Position numbers and translations under genes: made by a program
The notes under the pieces: model-generated
What the model was told of the DNA's origin: nothing
The model's database searches: none
What the model saw: the letters and a program-made list of their open reading frames with translations, nothing else
Shown: one piece after another, positions 1-8,247 of the stretch
How the letters are laid out: every line of letters starts with the position of its first letter
How positions within the stretch are numbered: the first letter of the stretch is position 1
DNA from: JABDIP01 sp965212545
GTDB lineage: Bacteria; Pseudomonadota; Alphaproteobacteria; DSM-16000; Inquilinaceae
Direction of reading: 5' to 3'
Assembly: GCA_965212545.1 (NCBI GenBank)
Contig: CBDBVB010000021.1
Coordinates: forward strand, 682,001 to 746,000
DNA length: 64,000 bases

Positions 1-3000
1 GGTCAACGGCGGGATCGACGTGTCGGTCCCGTCGAAGCTGCGCATGCGCGCCGGCAGGGCGACGATGTAGTCACCAATGTTGGGATTGTAGTCGGTGGCG
101 GCGGTGATCTCGTCGCCGGTGACATCGGCGTCGCCGTGGGCCGTCTCCACAACCACGTTGGCATAGTCGTCGAACTGCCGCGTGACGCGGGTACGACGGG
201 TGACGCCCTCGACGATGATGTGGCTCTCCGAGGCGGTGTTGCGCGCGGTGTAGGGCGCCATGGTGTCGTTGACGTCATACTCCTCCAGCGCCCGGGTCAG
301 CAGCGTGCCGGCGCCGTCGAAGCGGTCGGCCTGCTCGACCCGCCCGGCAGAGGCCAGATCCTGCCGGAACAGGGTCTCGGAATACGGACAGGCCGTCTCG
401 CCGTCGATGCAGGGCAGCGTCGTGGTCGCCTTGCGGAACCCGAGGAAGCGGCGTTCCTGGGCATTCCATAGCCCGCCTTCATAGGCGTAGGACGTGGTCG
501 CGGTGTTGCCGCGTCCGTCATCGCTGGTGATGGCGGAGACGGTCTGCAGGACCATCGGCAGGTTCTGGTTGGTCCAGGCGGAGGAGGGGGTGTACTCGAC
601 GGTGGTTGTGCCGCCGAGAGGGTTGGTGACGGAGTTCAGCGCATCGGTCGGCGCAACGCCGGGAGTGCCGAGGAAGGCAGTCACCGTCTGATTGCTGCTC
701 CGGAACAGCAGGTCGGTACGCCCGTCGCCGTCCACATCGGCATAGAGCGCCTGGCTGTCGTCATAGCTTCCGCCGGGCGTCGCCCAGACGGCCGGCGCCG
801 CGAAGCCGAATCCGTTCGACAGCGACACCTTCATCTCGTTCGCCGTGGTCTGGTGGATCAAATCGGCGCGGCCGTCGCCGTTGACATCGGCATATTTGGC
901 CTGACCCGAGCTGTATGCACCGCCGTCGGCCAGCCAGCTTTCCGGCGCAGTGAACCCGTCGCCCGTCGAGAGCGCGACTTTGAAATCGACGCCACTACCG
1001 GAACAGGTTTGGCAGGTTACCGACCAGGTACGCCAAGGGTCACCGGTGCTCGAGTTATAGGTGGTGTGGCAAAAGCCATCGGCGACCATTGTCGATCCGG
1101 CCGGGCATGCCGGCGGGTAGTTGCAATGATGTTGCGTAACGTCGAATGTCGTACAACCGGTCGAGACGGCGCGGAAGATGACGTCCGACTTGCCGTCGCC
1201 GTTCAGATCGGCCAGTTGCGCCTGGCCGGCGTAGTAGCTGCCGCCGAAGCTGACCCAGTCCGTCAGCCCAGCAAACGCCGTGCCGGTCGAGAGCGCGACC
1301 TTGAGAGTGTTGCTGCCGGCTCGGAAGACCAGATCGCTCTTTCCGTCGCCGTTGAGATCGCCCAGCTTGACCTGATCGGCGTAATAGTCGCCGCTGCCGC
1401 CGACCAGGTTACCGATCCAGGTCGTGGGGGTGGCAAATCCGGCACCCGTCGAGAGACCGACCTTCAGGTTCTGCCGTTCATCGCAATTCCGACATTCGCG
1501 ATAACACCGTCTGCAGATATCGTCTTGGCAATCGAACTCTCTGCAATAGAGCGACCTAGTCTGAGTGTAGCCGGATGGACACCCGGTCGGTCTGCAAGAA
1601 CGCCCCATCGTGAAGCAGTTCTGAGTGATCGTATTGCACGACGTGGACACGCTGCGAAAGACGAGGTCGGCGCTGCCGTCGCCGTCGACGTCGCCCAGCA
1701 GCAGTTGTCCCGGCAAATAGCTACCGCCCATTGCCAGCCAGCTTGCCGGCGGCGTGAAGCCGCTGCCGGTCGACAGGTAGACCCCGACCTGGTTGTCCGA
1801 CTTGCGGAACACCAGATCGGCCTTGCCGTCGCCGTCGACATCGGCAAAGGAGGCCTGATCCGATTTGTGGGTACCGCCGGGCGCCGCCCATTGGCTGCGC
1901 GCCGCGAATCCCGACGCGGTCGCGACCGAGACCCAAATCGTGTTGTCGGATTTGTGGAAGAGCATGTCGGCGCGGGCATCGCCGGTCACGTCGGCATAGG
2001 TGACCTGGCCGCCCTGGTAGGAGGTACCGGCGTGGTCGGTGCTCCACTCCGCGCCGTCCGCGAACCCGGCCGCATCGCTGGCGTAATCGAACACCGTCTT
2101 CGGCAGGAAGGTGTCGCCGGTCACCGCACCGTCGGCATCGATCGTCGCGTCGGTGCCGTACATCTGCACGTCGGCAAGCAGGGACCGGCCGCTGGCGGCG
2201 CTGTCCGCCTGATAGGTCAGCGCATAGGCGCGCACGCGGTCGGTTCCGGTGCGCACATCGACGCTTTGCAGGCGGAAAACGGTGTTGCCCAGCGTGCCGG
2301 CGCCCATCGCGAAGGTCGCCGGATCCGGCCGGTCCTCCCAATGGAATTCGACCGTGCTGCCATTGTAGGTGATGGTGTCGGCATAACATTGGATGGCCGG
2401 CGCCTGGTCGCACCACCAGGCGTAGCTCACGGAATTGGCATGGGTGCCTTCCTTGGTATGGGTGTCTTCGACGCTGGCAATCGACCAGCGATAGGTGCCG
2501 GCCGCCGCCGAGGTGTCCGGTCCCATGATCGCCGAATAGGTCGTCCTGGTGCCGTCTCGCCCGTTGATCTCCCAGGTATTGGCGGTCGCATCCTGCCTGA
2601 TGCGCAGATAGCTCTCGATCTCGGTCGCATGGGTGCCGCCGGCGTTGCAACCCGGACTCACGGTGCCGGTTTCGCAGGGCACCAGCTCCTGGCCGTCGAG
2701 CAGGAAGATGTCGGATCCGTCATAGGCCGGTGCGCCCTTGCCCGGCGAGGCGCGCTCGATGCTCGACAGGCCGGATAGCGACCAGCCGACGCCGGCGAGC
2801 CCGTTGCTGCGCGAGGAGCTGTAGGTCAGCGCCAGGTTCGGCGCGATGCCGTGGAAGCCGGGCACCTGGATCGGCACGGCGGTCGAGAAGCTGCCGATGA
2901 ACGGATCGACCGACTCGCCCGGCGCGCTGTCGCCCAGGCCGGGCGCGCTGGCCGAGCCGCCGGTCGCGGACGACGTCGTTGCCGCCATGGGCTCCACCGC

Positions 3001-3285
3001 GCCGAACCGCTCCAGGGATGGGTCCTGCGTCTCCCCTGCCTTGGCGAGTTCCAGCGTTTCGGCGTCCTGGTCGGAGGCCCATGGGGCCATGGACATCGCC
3101 TCCGGCTCTCCGGCGTCGACAGCCTCGGGTTCGACGACCGGCGCCGCCTCGGCCACCTGCACGATCTCCGGTCCGGCTCCTCCGGGCGCGCCTTCATCCT
3201 GTGCCCAGGATTGTGGCGCCAAGAGCACGAGCCCCATCGAGATGCCGAAGGCAGCCCGTGAGCACACATCGCCGAATACGTGCAT
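1..3285 (-). CDS. SpvB/TcdB-type (RHS-like) secreted FG-GAP protein, C-terminus beyond the window
   Basis: The frame is open for 1095 codons from ATG at 3285 to the left edge. A GGGGGA ribosome site lies just upstream of the ATG, and a probable Sec signal ends near residue 28 (SWAQ). An acidic linker is followed by an SpvB-like domain from about residue 127 (FIGSFSTAVPIQVPGFHG...GVGWSLSG). FG-GAP/VCBS repeats (DVDGDGKADLVFR and similar) span about 430-860. A region like the middle of TcdB (LGGTTTVEY... then ERRFLGFRK) runs from about 872 to the edge. Two Cys-rich inserts interrupt the repeats at about 545-602 and 706-767. In this family the N-terminal half forms a shell carrying RHS repeats and a variable, often toxic C-terminus, which is not visible here. 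The domain family is clear. A toxin role is inferred. Confidence 0.85.
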   Translation of the reverse strand, partial: MHVFGDVCSRAAFGISMGLVLLAPQSWAQDEGAPGGAGPEIVQVAEAAPVVEPEAVDAGEPEAMSMAPWASDQDAETLELAKAGETQDPSLERFGAVEPMAATTSSATGGSASAPGLGDSAPGESVDPFIGSFSTAVPIQVPGFHGIAPNLALTYSSSRSNGLAGVGWSLSGLSSIERASPGKGAPAYDGSDIFLLDGQELVPCETGTVSPGCNAGGTHATEIESYLRIRQDATANTWEINGRDGTRTTYSAIMGPDTSAAAGTYRWSIASVEDTHTKEGTHANSVSYAWWCDQAPAIQCYADTITYNGSTVEFHWEDRPDPATFAMGAGTLGNTVFRLQSVDVRTGTDRVRAYALTYQADSAASGRSLLADVQMYGTDATIDADGAVTGDTFLPKTVFDYASDAAGFADGAEWSTDHAGTSYQGGQVTYADVTGDARADMLFHKSDNTIWVSVATASGFAARSQWAAPGGTHKSDQASFADVDGDGKADLVFRKSDNQVGVYLSTGSGFTPPASWLAMGGSYLPGQLLLGDVDGDGSADLVFRSVSTSCNTITQNCFTMGRSCRPTGCPSGYTQTRSLYCREFDCQDDICRRCYRECRNCDERQNLKVGLSTGAGFATPTTWIGNLVGGSGDYYADQVKLGDLNGDGKSDLVFRAGSNTLKVALSTGTAFAGLTDWVSFGGSYYAGQAQLADLNGDGKSDVIFRAVSTGCTTFDVTQHHCNYPPACPAGSTMVADGFCHTTYNSSTGDPWRTWSVTCQTCSGSGVDFKVALSTGDGFTAPESWLADGGAYSSGQAKYADVNGDGRADLIHQTTANEMKVSLSNGFGFAAPAVWATPGGSYDDSQALYADVDGDGRTDLLFRSSNQTVTAFLGTPGVAPTDALNSVTNPLGGTTTVEYTPSSAWTNQNLPMVLQTVSAITSDDGRGNTATTSYAYEGGLWNAQERRFLGFRKATTTLPCIDGETACPYSETLFRQDLASAGRVEQADRFDGAGTLLTRALEEYDVNDTMAPYTARNTASESHIIVEGVTRRTRVTRQFDDYANVVVETAHGDADVTGDEITAATDYNPNIGDYIVALPARMRSFDGTDTSIPPLT

Positions 3286-3624
3286 ATTTTCCCCCAGTCC
3301 CGGCCGCGTGTCTGGACCGGGTCGCATGGCAATCGGTGGGTGTCTGCGCGGGCCGGACGGCGCGCGTTCTCAGCCGGCGGGCAAGGCCGCCGGCCGCATT
3401 GCGGTCAGGTCGGACAGTCGTGGAAGGATCGTTTCATCGCTCTGCCCCCATGTAGAGAACGACGGTCGGAAAGGCCCCGGACGGGGTGTCCGACTCAATT
3501 TATCCGATAGCAACTTTGAGGAGAATTATTCTTCGGGTCAAATCAGTAATTGTCGCACCGGTATCCGCTCTTGTTATATCTGGGACAGGAAACGCGACCC
3601 AATTCAGCCGGACCGGTGACCACG
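3286..3624. promoter_or_regulatory. Divergent intergenic region between the SpvB-like gene and lysR-type gene
   Basis: This 339-base region has divergent genes on both sides, so promoters for both should lie here. The part nearest the LysR gene (about 3490-3590) is clearly richer in A/T than the surroundings. No protein or RNA gene is supported. LysR regulators commonly bind such shared regions, but I did not identify a specific operator. Confidence 0.4.
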
Positions 3625-4527
3625 ATGCTCACATTCAGACAGTTGGAAGCCTTCAAGGCGGTGATCGACGTCGGGTCGGTGGTCCGGGCGGCAGATGTCA
3701 TCGGCCTGTCCCAGCCGGCGGTGAGCCGATTGCTGTCAGACCTCGAGGCCAACATCGGATACCGGCTGTTCGACCGGCGACGGGGCCGGCTGACGCCACG
3801 CGACGAGGCGCGGGAACTCTACCTGGAAGTCGAGCGCTCTTTTATCGGGCTCGACAGGATCGGGGAATCGGCTGAGCGCATCGGTCGCCGGCAGACGTCG
3901 CATATCAGGGTTGCCGCATTGCCGGGTCTCACTGCCGGGCCCCTTGCTGCCGTCGTCGCACGCTTTGTCGACAAACACACGGATGTCTTTCTATCCCTGG
4001 AGGCGAGAACGCGGCCGCAGATTCTCGACGGCATTGCCGACGGCCTGCACGATATCGGTTTGGCGAGCATGCCGATCGAGATACCGGATGTCGGTGTACA
4101 GACCTTACTCAGTATAGAGTTTCTCTGCCTCGTGCCCGCCGACCATCCCTTGAGCCATCGCGACGTCATCAGGCCTCGCGACTTGGACGGCGTGCGGTGC
4201 ATCATGGGCGCGGATCGAACGCCATTGCGGCAGAAGGTCGGTCAAATCTTCACCGAGGCCGGAATACGGCCCGATATCTGCGTCGAGGTGACCACCGCAC
4301 AATCAGGCATTGCCCTGGCGGCCCGGGGTCTCGGGGTGTGCCTGGGCTGGGGGCTGACCTTCGACCATTTAACGGAAGACAGGGTTCGCGTCATTCCATT
4401 CCGACCGAAAATCTCCGCCGAAGTTGCCGTCATTTACAAGGCCGACCGGCCGCCCGAAGGCATCGTCGCCGAATTCGTCGACGCCTATGCGGCCGCAGCA
4501 CGGGCGTGGCCATCCATCACGCCATGA
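3625..4527 (+). CDS. LysR-family transcriptional regulator
   Basis: The 300-residue protein starts at the ATG giving MLTFRQLEAFKAV, the usual LysR beginning. An upstream in-frame ATG would add 25 residues with no family similarity. The N-terminal winged helix-turn-helix is typical (GSVVRAADVIGLSQPAVSRL), followed by the RLF-R-GRLTPRDEA segment. The C-terminal two-lobed effector domain is complete, with the common PADHPLSHR motif near residue 170. It lies between, and divergent from, the upstream SpvB-like gene and convergent with the second FG-GAP gene. It may control one or both, but the ligand cannot be read from sequence. The fold is certain and the target is unknown. Confidence 0.9.
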   Translation: MLTFRQLEAFKAVIDVGSVVRAADVIGLSQPAVSRLLSDLEANIGYRLFDRRRGRLTPRDEARELYLEVERSFIGLDRIGESAERIGRRQTSHIRVAALPGLTAGPLAAVVARFVDKHTDVFLSLEARTRPQILDGIADGLHDIGLASMPIEIPDVGVQTLLSIEFLCLVPADHPLSHRDVIRPRDLDGVRCIMGADRTPLRQKVGQIFTEAGIRPDICVEVTTAQSGIALAARGLGVCLGWGLTFDHLTEDRVRVIPFRPKISAEVAVIYKADRPPEGIVAEFVDAYAAAARAWPSITP

Positions 4528-4634
4528 TCAGGCCGGCGTCGCCTTAACGGAAAGTCCGTCAGTTCTCCAGCAAGCGCCGCAGCAGTTCCACGTGATTGGC
4601 GAAGTGCCGGGCGTCAGCCGTCGCGAACAGCCGG

Positions 4635-5699
4635 CTACTCTCGCGTCGGCGTGAAGCCGGTTCCGGTGGAAATCACCGCCTGGAATGCTCCGCCGCTGCC
4701 GGTGCAGCTGCGACAGGTCGCGGTCCAGCGGTAGGTGATGTCTTCGGTGCTGGAGTGCTGGGTCACGGCGCATCCGGAATCCCGGACGATCGCCGTCCCG
4801 TCGGGGCAGGACGGCGCGAAGTCGCAGTGGCGCTGATCGACGGTGACGTCCGAGCACACCGTGGAGACCTCGCGGAAGACGGCGTCCGATTTGCCGTCGC
4901 CGTTCAAATCGGTGAGCTCCAGCTGGCCGGCAAAATAGTCGCCGCCAAAGCGGATCCACTCCTCGGGCGCGGAGAATTCATCACCGGTCGATAGCGAGCC
5001 CGTCAGGGTGTTGCCGGCGCCGCGGAACACCAGATCGGCGCGCCCGTCGCCGTTCAGGTCGCCCAGTCGGATTTGGTCGGCATCATAGTCGCCGTTCTCG
5101 CCCAGCAACCCGCGGACCCAGAATTCCGGTGGGGCGAACGTCCCGCCCGAGGACAGGCCGACCAGGATGTCCTGCACCTCATCGCAATCGCGGCATTGGC
5201 GCTGGCAGGTCGTGCAGATGTCGTCCGGGGCGCAGTCCCGCTCGCTGCACCATGTGGATCGCCGCTGCTCCTGGCCGGCCGGGCACAGCGCCGGCACGCA
5301 GCCGCGCTGACGGCAGATGGTCTCGGTCGTGGTGCAGGATGTCGAGACGCTGCGAAAGACCAGGTCGGCGCGGCCGTCGCCATCGACGTCGGCGAACAGC
5401 GCCTGCCCGGGACGGTGTTCGCCGCCCATCGCCAGCACGCTCGCCGGCGGCGCGAACCCGTTCCCGGTCCACAGATGCACGCCGATCTCGTTGTCCAGAC
5501 TGCGGAGCACCAGGTCGGGACTGCCGTCACCGTCGATGTCGGCGAAGGAGGCCTGGTCGGATCGGAAGGCGCCCTGCGGCACCGAGCCGCCGTTCTGGGC
5601 GGCGGCCGTCGACATCGCCAGCCCCGCGACGACCAACAGCGCGAGGATGATCCGCGAACTCGTGTCGCCCGGATGCGGCGCGTTCAACCGGCGCGCCAT
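4635..5699 (-). CDS. Secreted FG-GAP/VCBS repeat protein with Cys-rich inserts
   Basis: The 354-residue protein has a hydrophobic signal segment (ILALLVVAGLAMSTAAA) ending near residue 35. It then carries four FG-GAP-type units (ADIDGDGSPDLVLR, ADVDGDGRADLVFR, GDLNGDGRADLVFR, TDLNGDGKSDAVFR), which typically form calcium-binding beta-propeller blades. Two Cys-rich insertions follow the phrases SVSTSC and EVSTVC, with a C-x2-C-x3-C-x2-C run (CTTCQRQCRDC) in the first. The same two inserts, in the same order, occur in the large SpvB/TcdB-like protein at 1-3285. This protein therefore looks like a free-standing partial duplicate of that protein's centre, without the SpvB or TcdB parts. A secreted binding or accessory role is possible. 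It is not recognised further. Confidence 0.8.
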   Translation of the reverse strand: MARRLNAPHPGDTSSRIILALLVVAGLAMSTAAAQNGGSVPQGAFRSDQASFADIDGDGSPDLVLRSLDNEIGVHLWTGNGFAPPASVLAMGGEHRPGQALFADVDGDGRADLVFRSVSTSCTTTETICRQRGCVPALCPAGQEQRRSTWCSERDCAPDDICTTCQRQCRDCDEVQDILVGLSSGGTFAPPEFWVRGLLGENGDYDADQIRLGDLNGDGRADLVFRGAGNTLTGSLSTGDEFSAPEEWIRFGGDYFAGQLELTDLNGDGKSDAVFREVSTVCSDVTVDQRHCDFAPSCPDGTAIVRDSGCAVTQHSSTEDITYRWTATCRSCTGSGGAFQAVISTGTGFTPTRE

Positions 5700-5878
5700 C
5701 TCAAGCGCCGTCCGGCGGCGACCGGGTCAACGCCCGTGCCGGCATTCGATCTCGGTTTCCGTCTTGAAACAATTCCATAAATCCGCATCCCGCCGTCCAG
5801 CGATTGTGGACAATCGATCCTCGCATTCCAGGGACGAATTGTCTCGATCCTCGATTGCGGCGTCACGGGCGGTCGGGA

Positions 5879-6544
5879 TTACGGCCCGGTACCGATCTGC
5901 CGTGTCACCTCGGCGAACACCGCCTCGAACATCTCGGTCGTCAGCTTGCCGGTATTGGTGTTGTAGCGGGAGCAGTGATAGCTGTCCGCCAGCAGGCTGG
6001 GGCCGAGGCCCGGCGGCAGGACATGCAGCGCGCAATGGCCGAAGGGCAGGGCGGATTGCTTCAGCCCCAGCGCCGCCAGCACCGCCCTGTGGGCAACGCC
6101 GCCCAGAGCCACCACCACGCGCAGGTCGGGCATGGCGGCCAGCTCGCCGGCCAGGAACGGGCGGCAGGCGGCGATCTCCCGGCCGATGGGCTTGTTCTCC
6201 GGCGGCACGCAGCGCACCGCGTTGGTGATGCGGCATCCGGTCAGGACGAGCCCGTCATCGGGGCGGGCATCGTATGCGCCGACGGCCAGGCCGAACTTCT
6301 TCAGGGTCGCGTAGAGCAGGTCGCCGGCGAAATCGCCGGTGAACGGCCGCGCGGTGCGGTTGGCGCCGCGCAGGCCCGGCGCCAGCCCGACCACCAGTAC
6401 CGGCGCGGTCACCGGCCCGAACGAGTCGACCGGTGCATTGTGGAAATCGGGATAGGCCGCCCGGTTGGCGTCACGGAAGCTCGCCAACCGGGGGCAGAGT
6501 GGACAGTCCCGGCCCGGCTGCGCCGGCGCCTCGGGAGCGCTCAC
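5879..6544 (-). CDS. Uracil-DNA glycosylase, family 5 (UDGb-like)
   Basis: The 221-residue protein belongs to the iron-sulfur uracil-DNA glycosylases that excise uracil and other deaminated bases. Visible signs are the N-terminal CPLCPRL cluster motif, the active-site segment VVGLAPGLRGANRT (GLAPG as in family 5), the motif FTGDFAG, further cysteines in GCRITNAVRCVPP and ACRPFL, and the HCSRYNTNTGKLT segment near the C-terminus. Asn in place of a catalytic Asp in motif 1 is typical of this family. The ATG overlaps the stop of the upstream NYN gene (ATGA), so the two are probably co-translated. Family assignment is strong. Substrate preference is not visible. Confidence 0.88.
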   Translation of the reverse strand: MSAPEAPAQPGRDCPLCPRLASFRDANRAAYPDFHNAPVDSFGPVTAPVLVVGLAPGLRGANRTARPFTGDFAGDLLYATLKKFGLAVGAYDARPDDGLVLTGCRITNAVRCVPPENKPIGREIAACRPFLAGELAAMPDLRVVVALGGVAHRAVLAALGLKQSALPFGHCALHVLPPGLGPSLLADSYHCSRYNTNTGKLTTEMFEAVFAEVTRQIGTGP

Positions 6545-7233
6545 GCGGTGCGGTAATAGGCGGGCTCTCCGCCGCCCTCCAACTCGTCCTCGAGTTCGTC
6601 CTCGAGACCGTCATCGATATCGAGATCGTCAACGTCATCGACGTCGTCGGCGTCATCGGCGTTCTCGGCCACCTCGGCATAGTCGGTGGCGCGCTGGGGC
6701 GGCGGGGCCGCGCGCTGGATATGCGGCGCCAGCTCCTGCAACTCGATGAAGTTGTCGGCGGTGCGCCGCAGATCGTCGGCCACCATGGGCGGGTGCGCCT
6801 TGACGGTGCTGACCACGGTCACCCGCACGCCCTTGCGCTGGATCGCCTCCACCAGGCGGCGGAAATCGCCGTCGCCGGAGAACAGCAGGATGTGGTCGAC
6901 CTTGTCGGTCATCTCCAGCGCGTCGACCGCCAGATCGATGTCGACGCTGCCCTTGGCCTTGCGCCGACCCTGGGAGTCGCTGAACTCCTTGATCGGCTTG
7001 GTGACCATCGTATAGCCGTTGTAGTCCAGCCAATCGATCAGCGGGCGGATCGGCGAATACTCCTGATCCTCCACCAGCATCGTGTAGTAGAACGCCCGAA
7101 TCAGGCGCCCTTTCTTTGCGAAGAGTTCCAGCAGACGCTTGTAGTCGATGTCGAATCCAAGGGAACGTGCCGCAGCGTAAAGATTGGCGCCATCTATAAA
7201 AAGTGCCAATCTCTCTTCTTTGTAGAAAATCAT
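6541..7233 (-). CDS. NYN-domain (LabA/DUF88-like) protein with acidic C-terminal tail
   Basis: The 230-residue protein has a PIN-like NYN domain in residues 1-170. Conserved acidic positions sit in LALFIDGANLYAAAR, KGSVDIDLAVDAL and LLFSGDGDFRRLVEA, the expected metal site of a putative RNase. The last 50 residues are a strongly acidic, low-complexity tail (repeated DD, DDVDD and EDELE). The ATG sits in the middle of A/T-rich DNA, and the stop overlaps the start of the uracil-DNA glycosylase gene. Homologues are common in alphaproteobacteria beside core genes, generally of unknown target. RNA processing is an inference from the domain. Confidence 0.85.
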   Translation of the reverse strand: MIFYKEERLALFIDGANLYAAARSLGFDIDYKRLLELFAKKGRLIRAFYYTMLVEDQEYSPIRPLIDWLDYNGYTMVTKPIKEFSDSQGRRKAKGSVDIDLAVDALEMTDKVDHILLFSGDGDFRRLVEAIQRKGVRVTVVSTVKAHPPMVADDLRRTADNFIELQELAPHIQRAAPPPQRATDYAEVAENADDADDVDDVDDLDIDDGLEDELEDELEGGGEPAYYRTA

Positions 7234-7574
7234 TGCAACGCCTTTGCCATAAGTCGAATTCTTGAATGTCGGTTGAATAACGGCGTAGACCCTTCGACGG
7301 TGAAGGTCAATCGTTTCTTCTTTTATGTCAGAATTGTTCCTTGCATTTTATTAAATTCTAACTGACGGCGCACTACAGGGCCGTGCTTGCAAGGTACCGG
7401 CGAAATCCGCTACAAGTCGTGGGACGTCGCCGGTGTGGGCGGCGGGCACATCGAAAGACACCGCGTTCCGGCTTCCTGTGGAGGTTCGGAGAGCGGATGT
7501 TTGCGCTGTTGTTGCCTGCCCCACGGCGCATTCATATATTAGTGATACCGTCTCGGTCTCGGAGTGAAAACGGC
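7234..7574. promoter_or_regulatory. Divergent intergenic region upstream of NYN gene and rpoZ
   Basis: The region is 341 bases with divergent flanking genes. Roughly 7235-7375 is A/T-rich compared with the genome, as expected for promoters. In-frame codons precede rpoZ, but they show no family similarity. I see no RNA gene or convincing operator. Confidence 0.4.
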
Positions 7575-8078
7575 ATGGCCCGCGTTACCGTTGAAGATTG
7601 CGTTACCAAGATCCCCAACCGGTTCGAGCTGGTGATGAACGCCGCCCGCCGAGCCCGGGACGTGTCGGCCGGTGCGCCGCTGACCGTCGATAGGGACAAC
7701 GACAAGAACCCGGTGGTGGCTCTGCGCGAAATCGCCGACGAGACCATCTCGCTCGACGAGCTTGGCGATGCCCTGGTCAAGGCCTACCAGAAGGTGCACG
7801 AGCCCGAGGAACCGGAAGAGGACATCATCGAGCTGATGGCCGGCGAGGAGGAATGGGTCCCCGGCGCCGCCGGCGCAGGGCCGGAACTCGGCGCGACGGA
7901 GCCCGAGCCGCAGCCCGAGCCGCAGCCCGACCTTGCCGCCGTTCTCGACGAGGCCGACGCCGGCAATCTGTCGGCGGTCGAACCCGCCGGGCCGGTGGGC
8001 GACGCGATCGAGGTGTCGGACGAGCCGGCCGGAGACGCGGGCGAGGCTGCGGCCGGTGAGGACGACAGCAAGTCCTAG
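7575..8078 (+). CDS. rpoZ: DNA-directed RNA polymerase omega subunit
   Basis: The protein has 167 residues. MARVTVEDCVTKIPNRFELVMNAARRA is the classic omega N-terminus, followed by NPVVALREIADETIS. Omega helps RNA polymerase assembly and, in proteobacteria, takes part in the ppGpp response. The fold ends around residue 75. The remainder is a long acidic, proline-rich tail with PEPQPEPQ repeats, longer than the compact E. coli protein but seen in varying length in alphaproteobacteria. The next gene encodes the ppGpp synthetase/hydrolase, the usual neighbour. The start is fixed by homology of the first residues. Confidence 0.93.
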   Translation: MARVTVEDCVTKIPNRFELVMNAARRARDVSAGAPLTVDRDNDKNPVVALREIADETISLDELGDALVKAYQKVHEPEEPEEDIIELMAGEEEWVPGAAGAGPELGATEPEPQPEPQPDLAAVLDEADAGNLSAVEPAGPVGDAIEVSDEPAGDAGEAAAGEDDSKS

Positions 8079-8247
8079 CGATCCGGTACCGTCGGGCGCC
8101 GCCCTTCGGGAAATTCGGATCGCCGTAATTGTCGATGGGTGGTCTGATTCACGTGTGCCATGAACAGCCAGACGCAGGGTTCGACGACCGGCCGCGAATG
8201 CCGGCCGCCTGCCCTTGCCGGCCGGCTGTGGCGATCGGACGCGCACT

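Noticed and set aside
853..2778. 641-codon open frame on the plus strand
   Set aside because: It lies opposite the SpvB/TcdB-like gene and its translation has no domain or signal. High-GC DNA opens the reverse strand of real genes.
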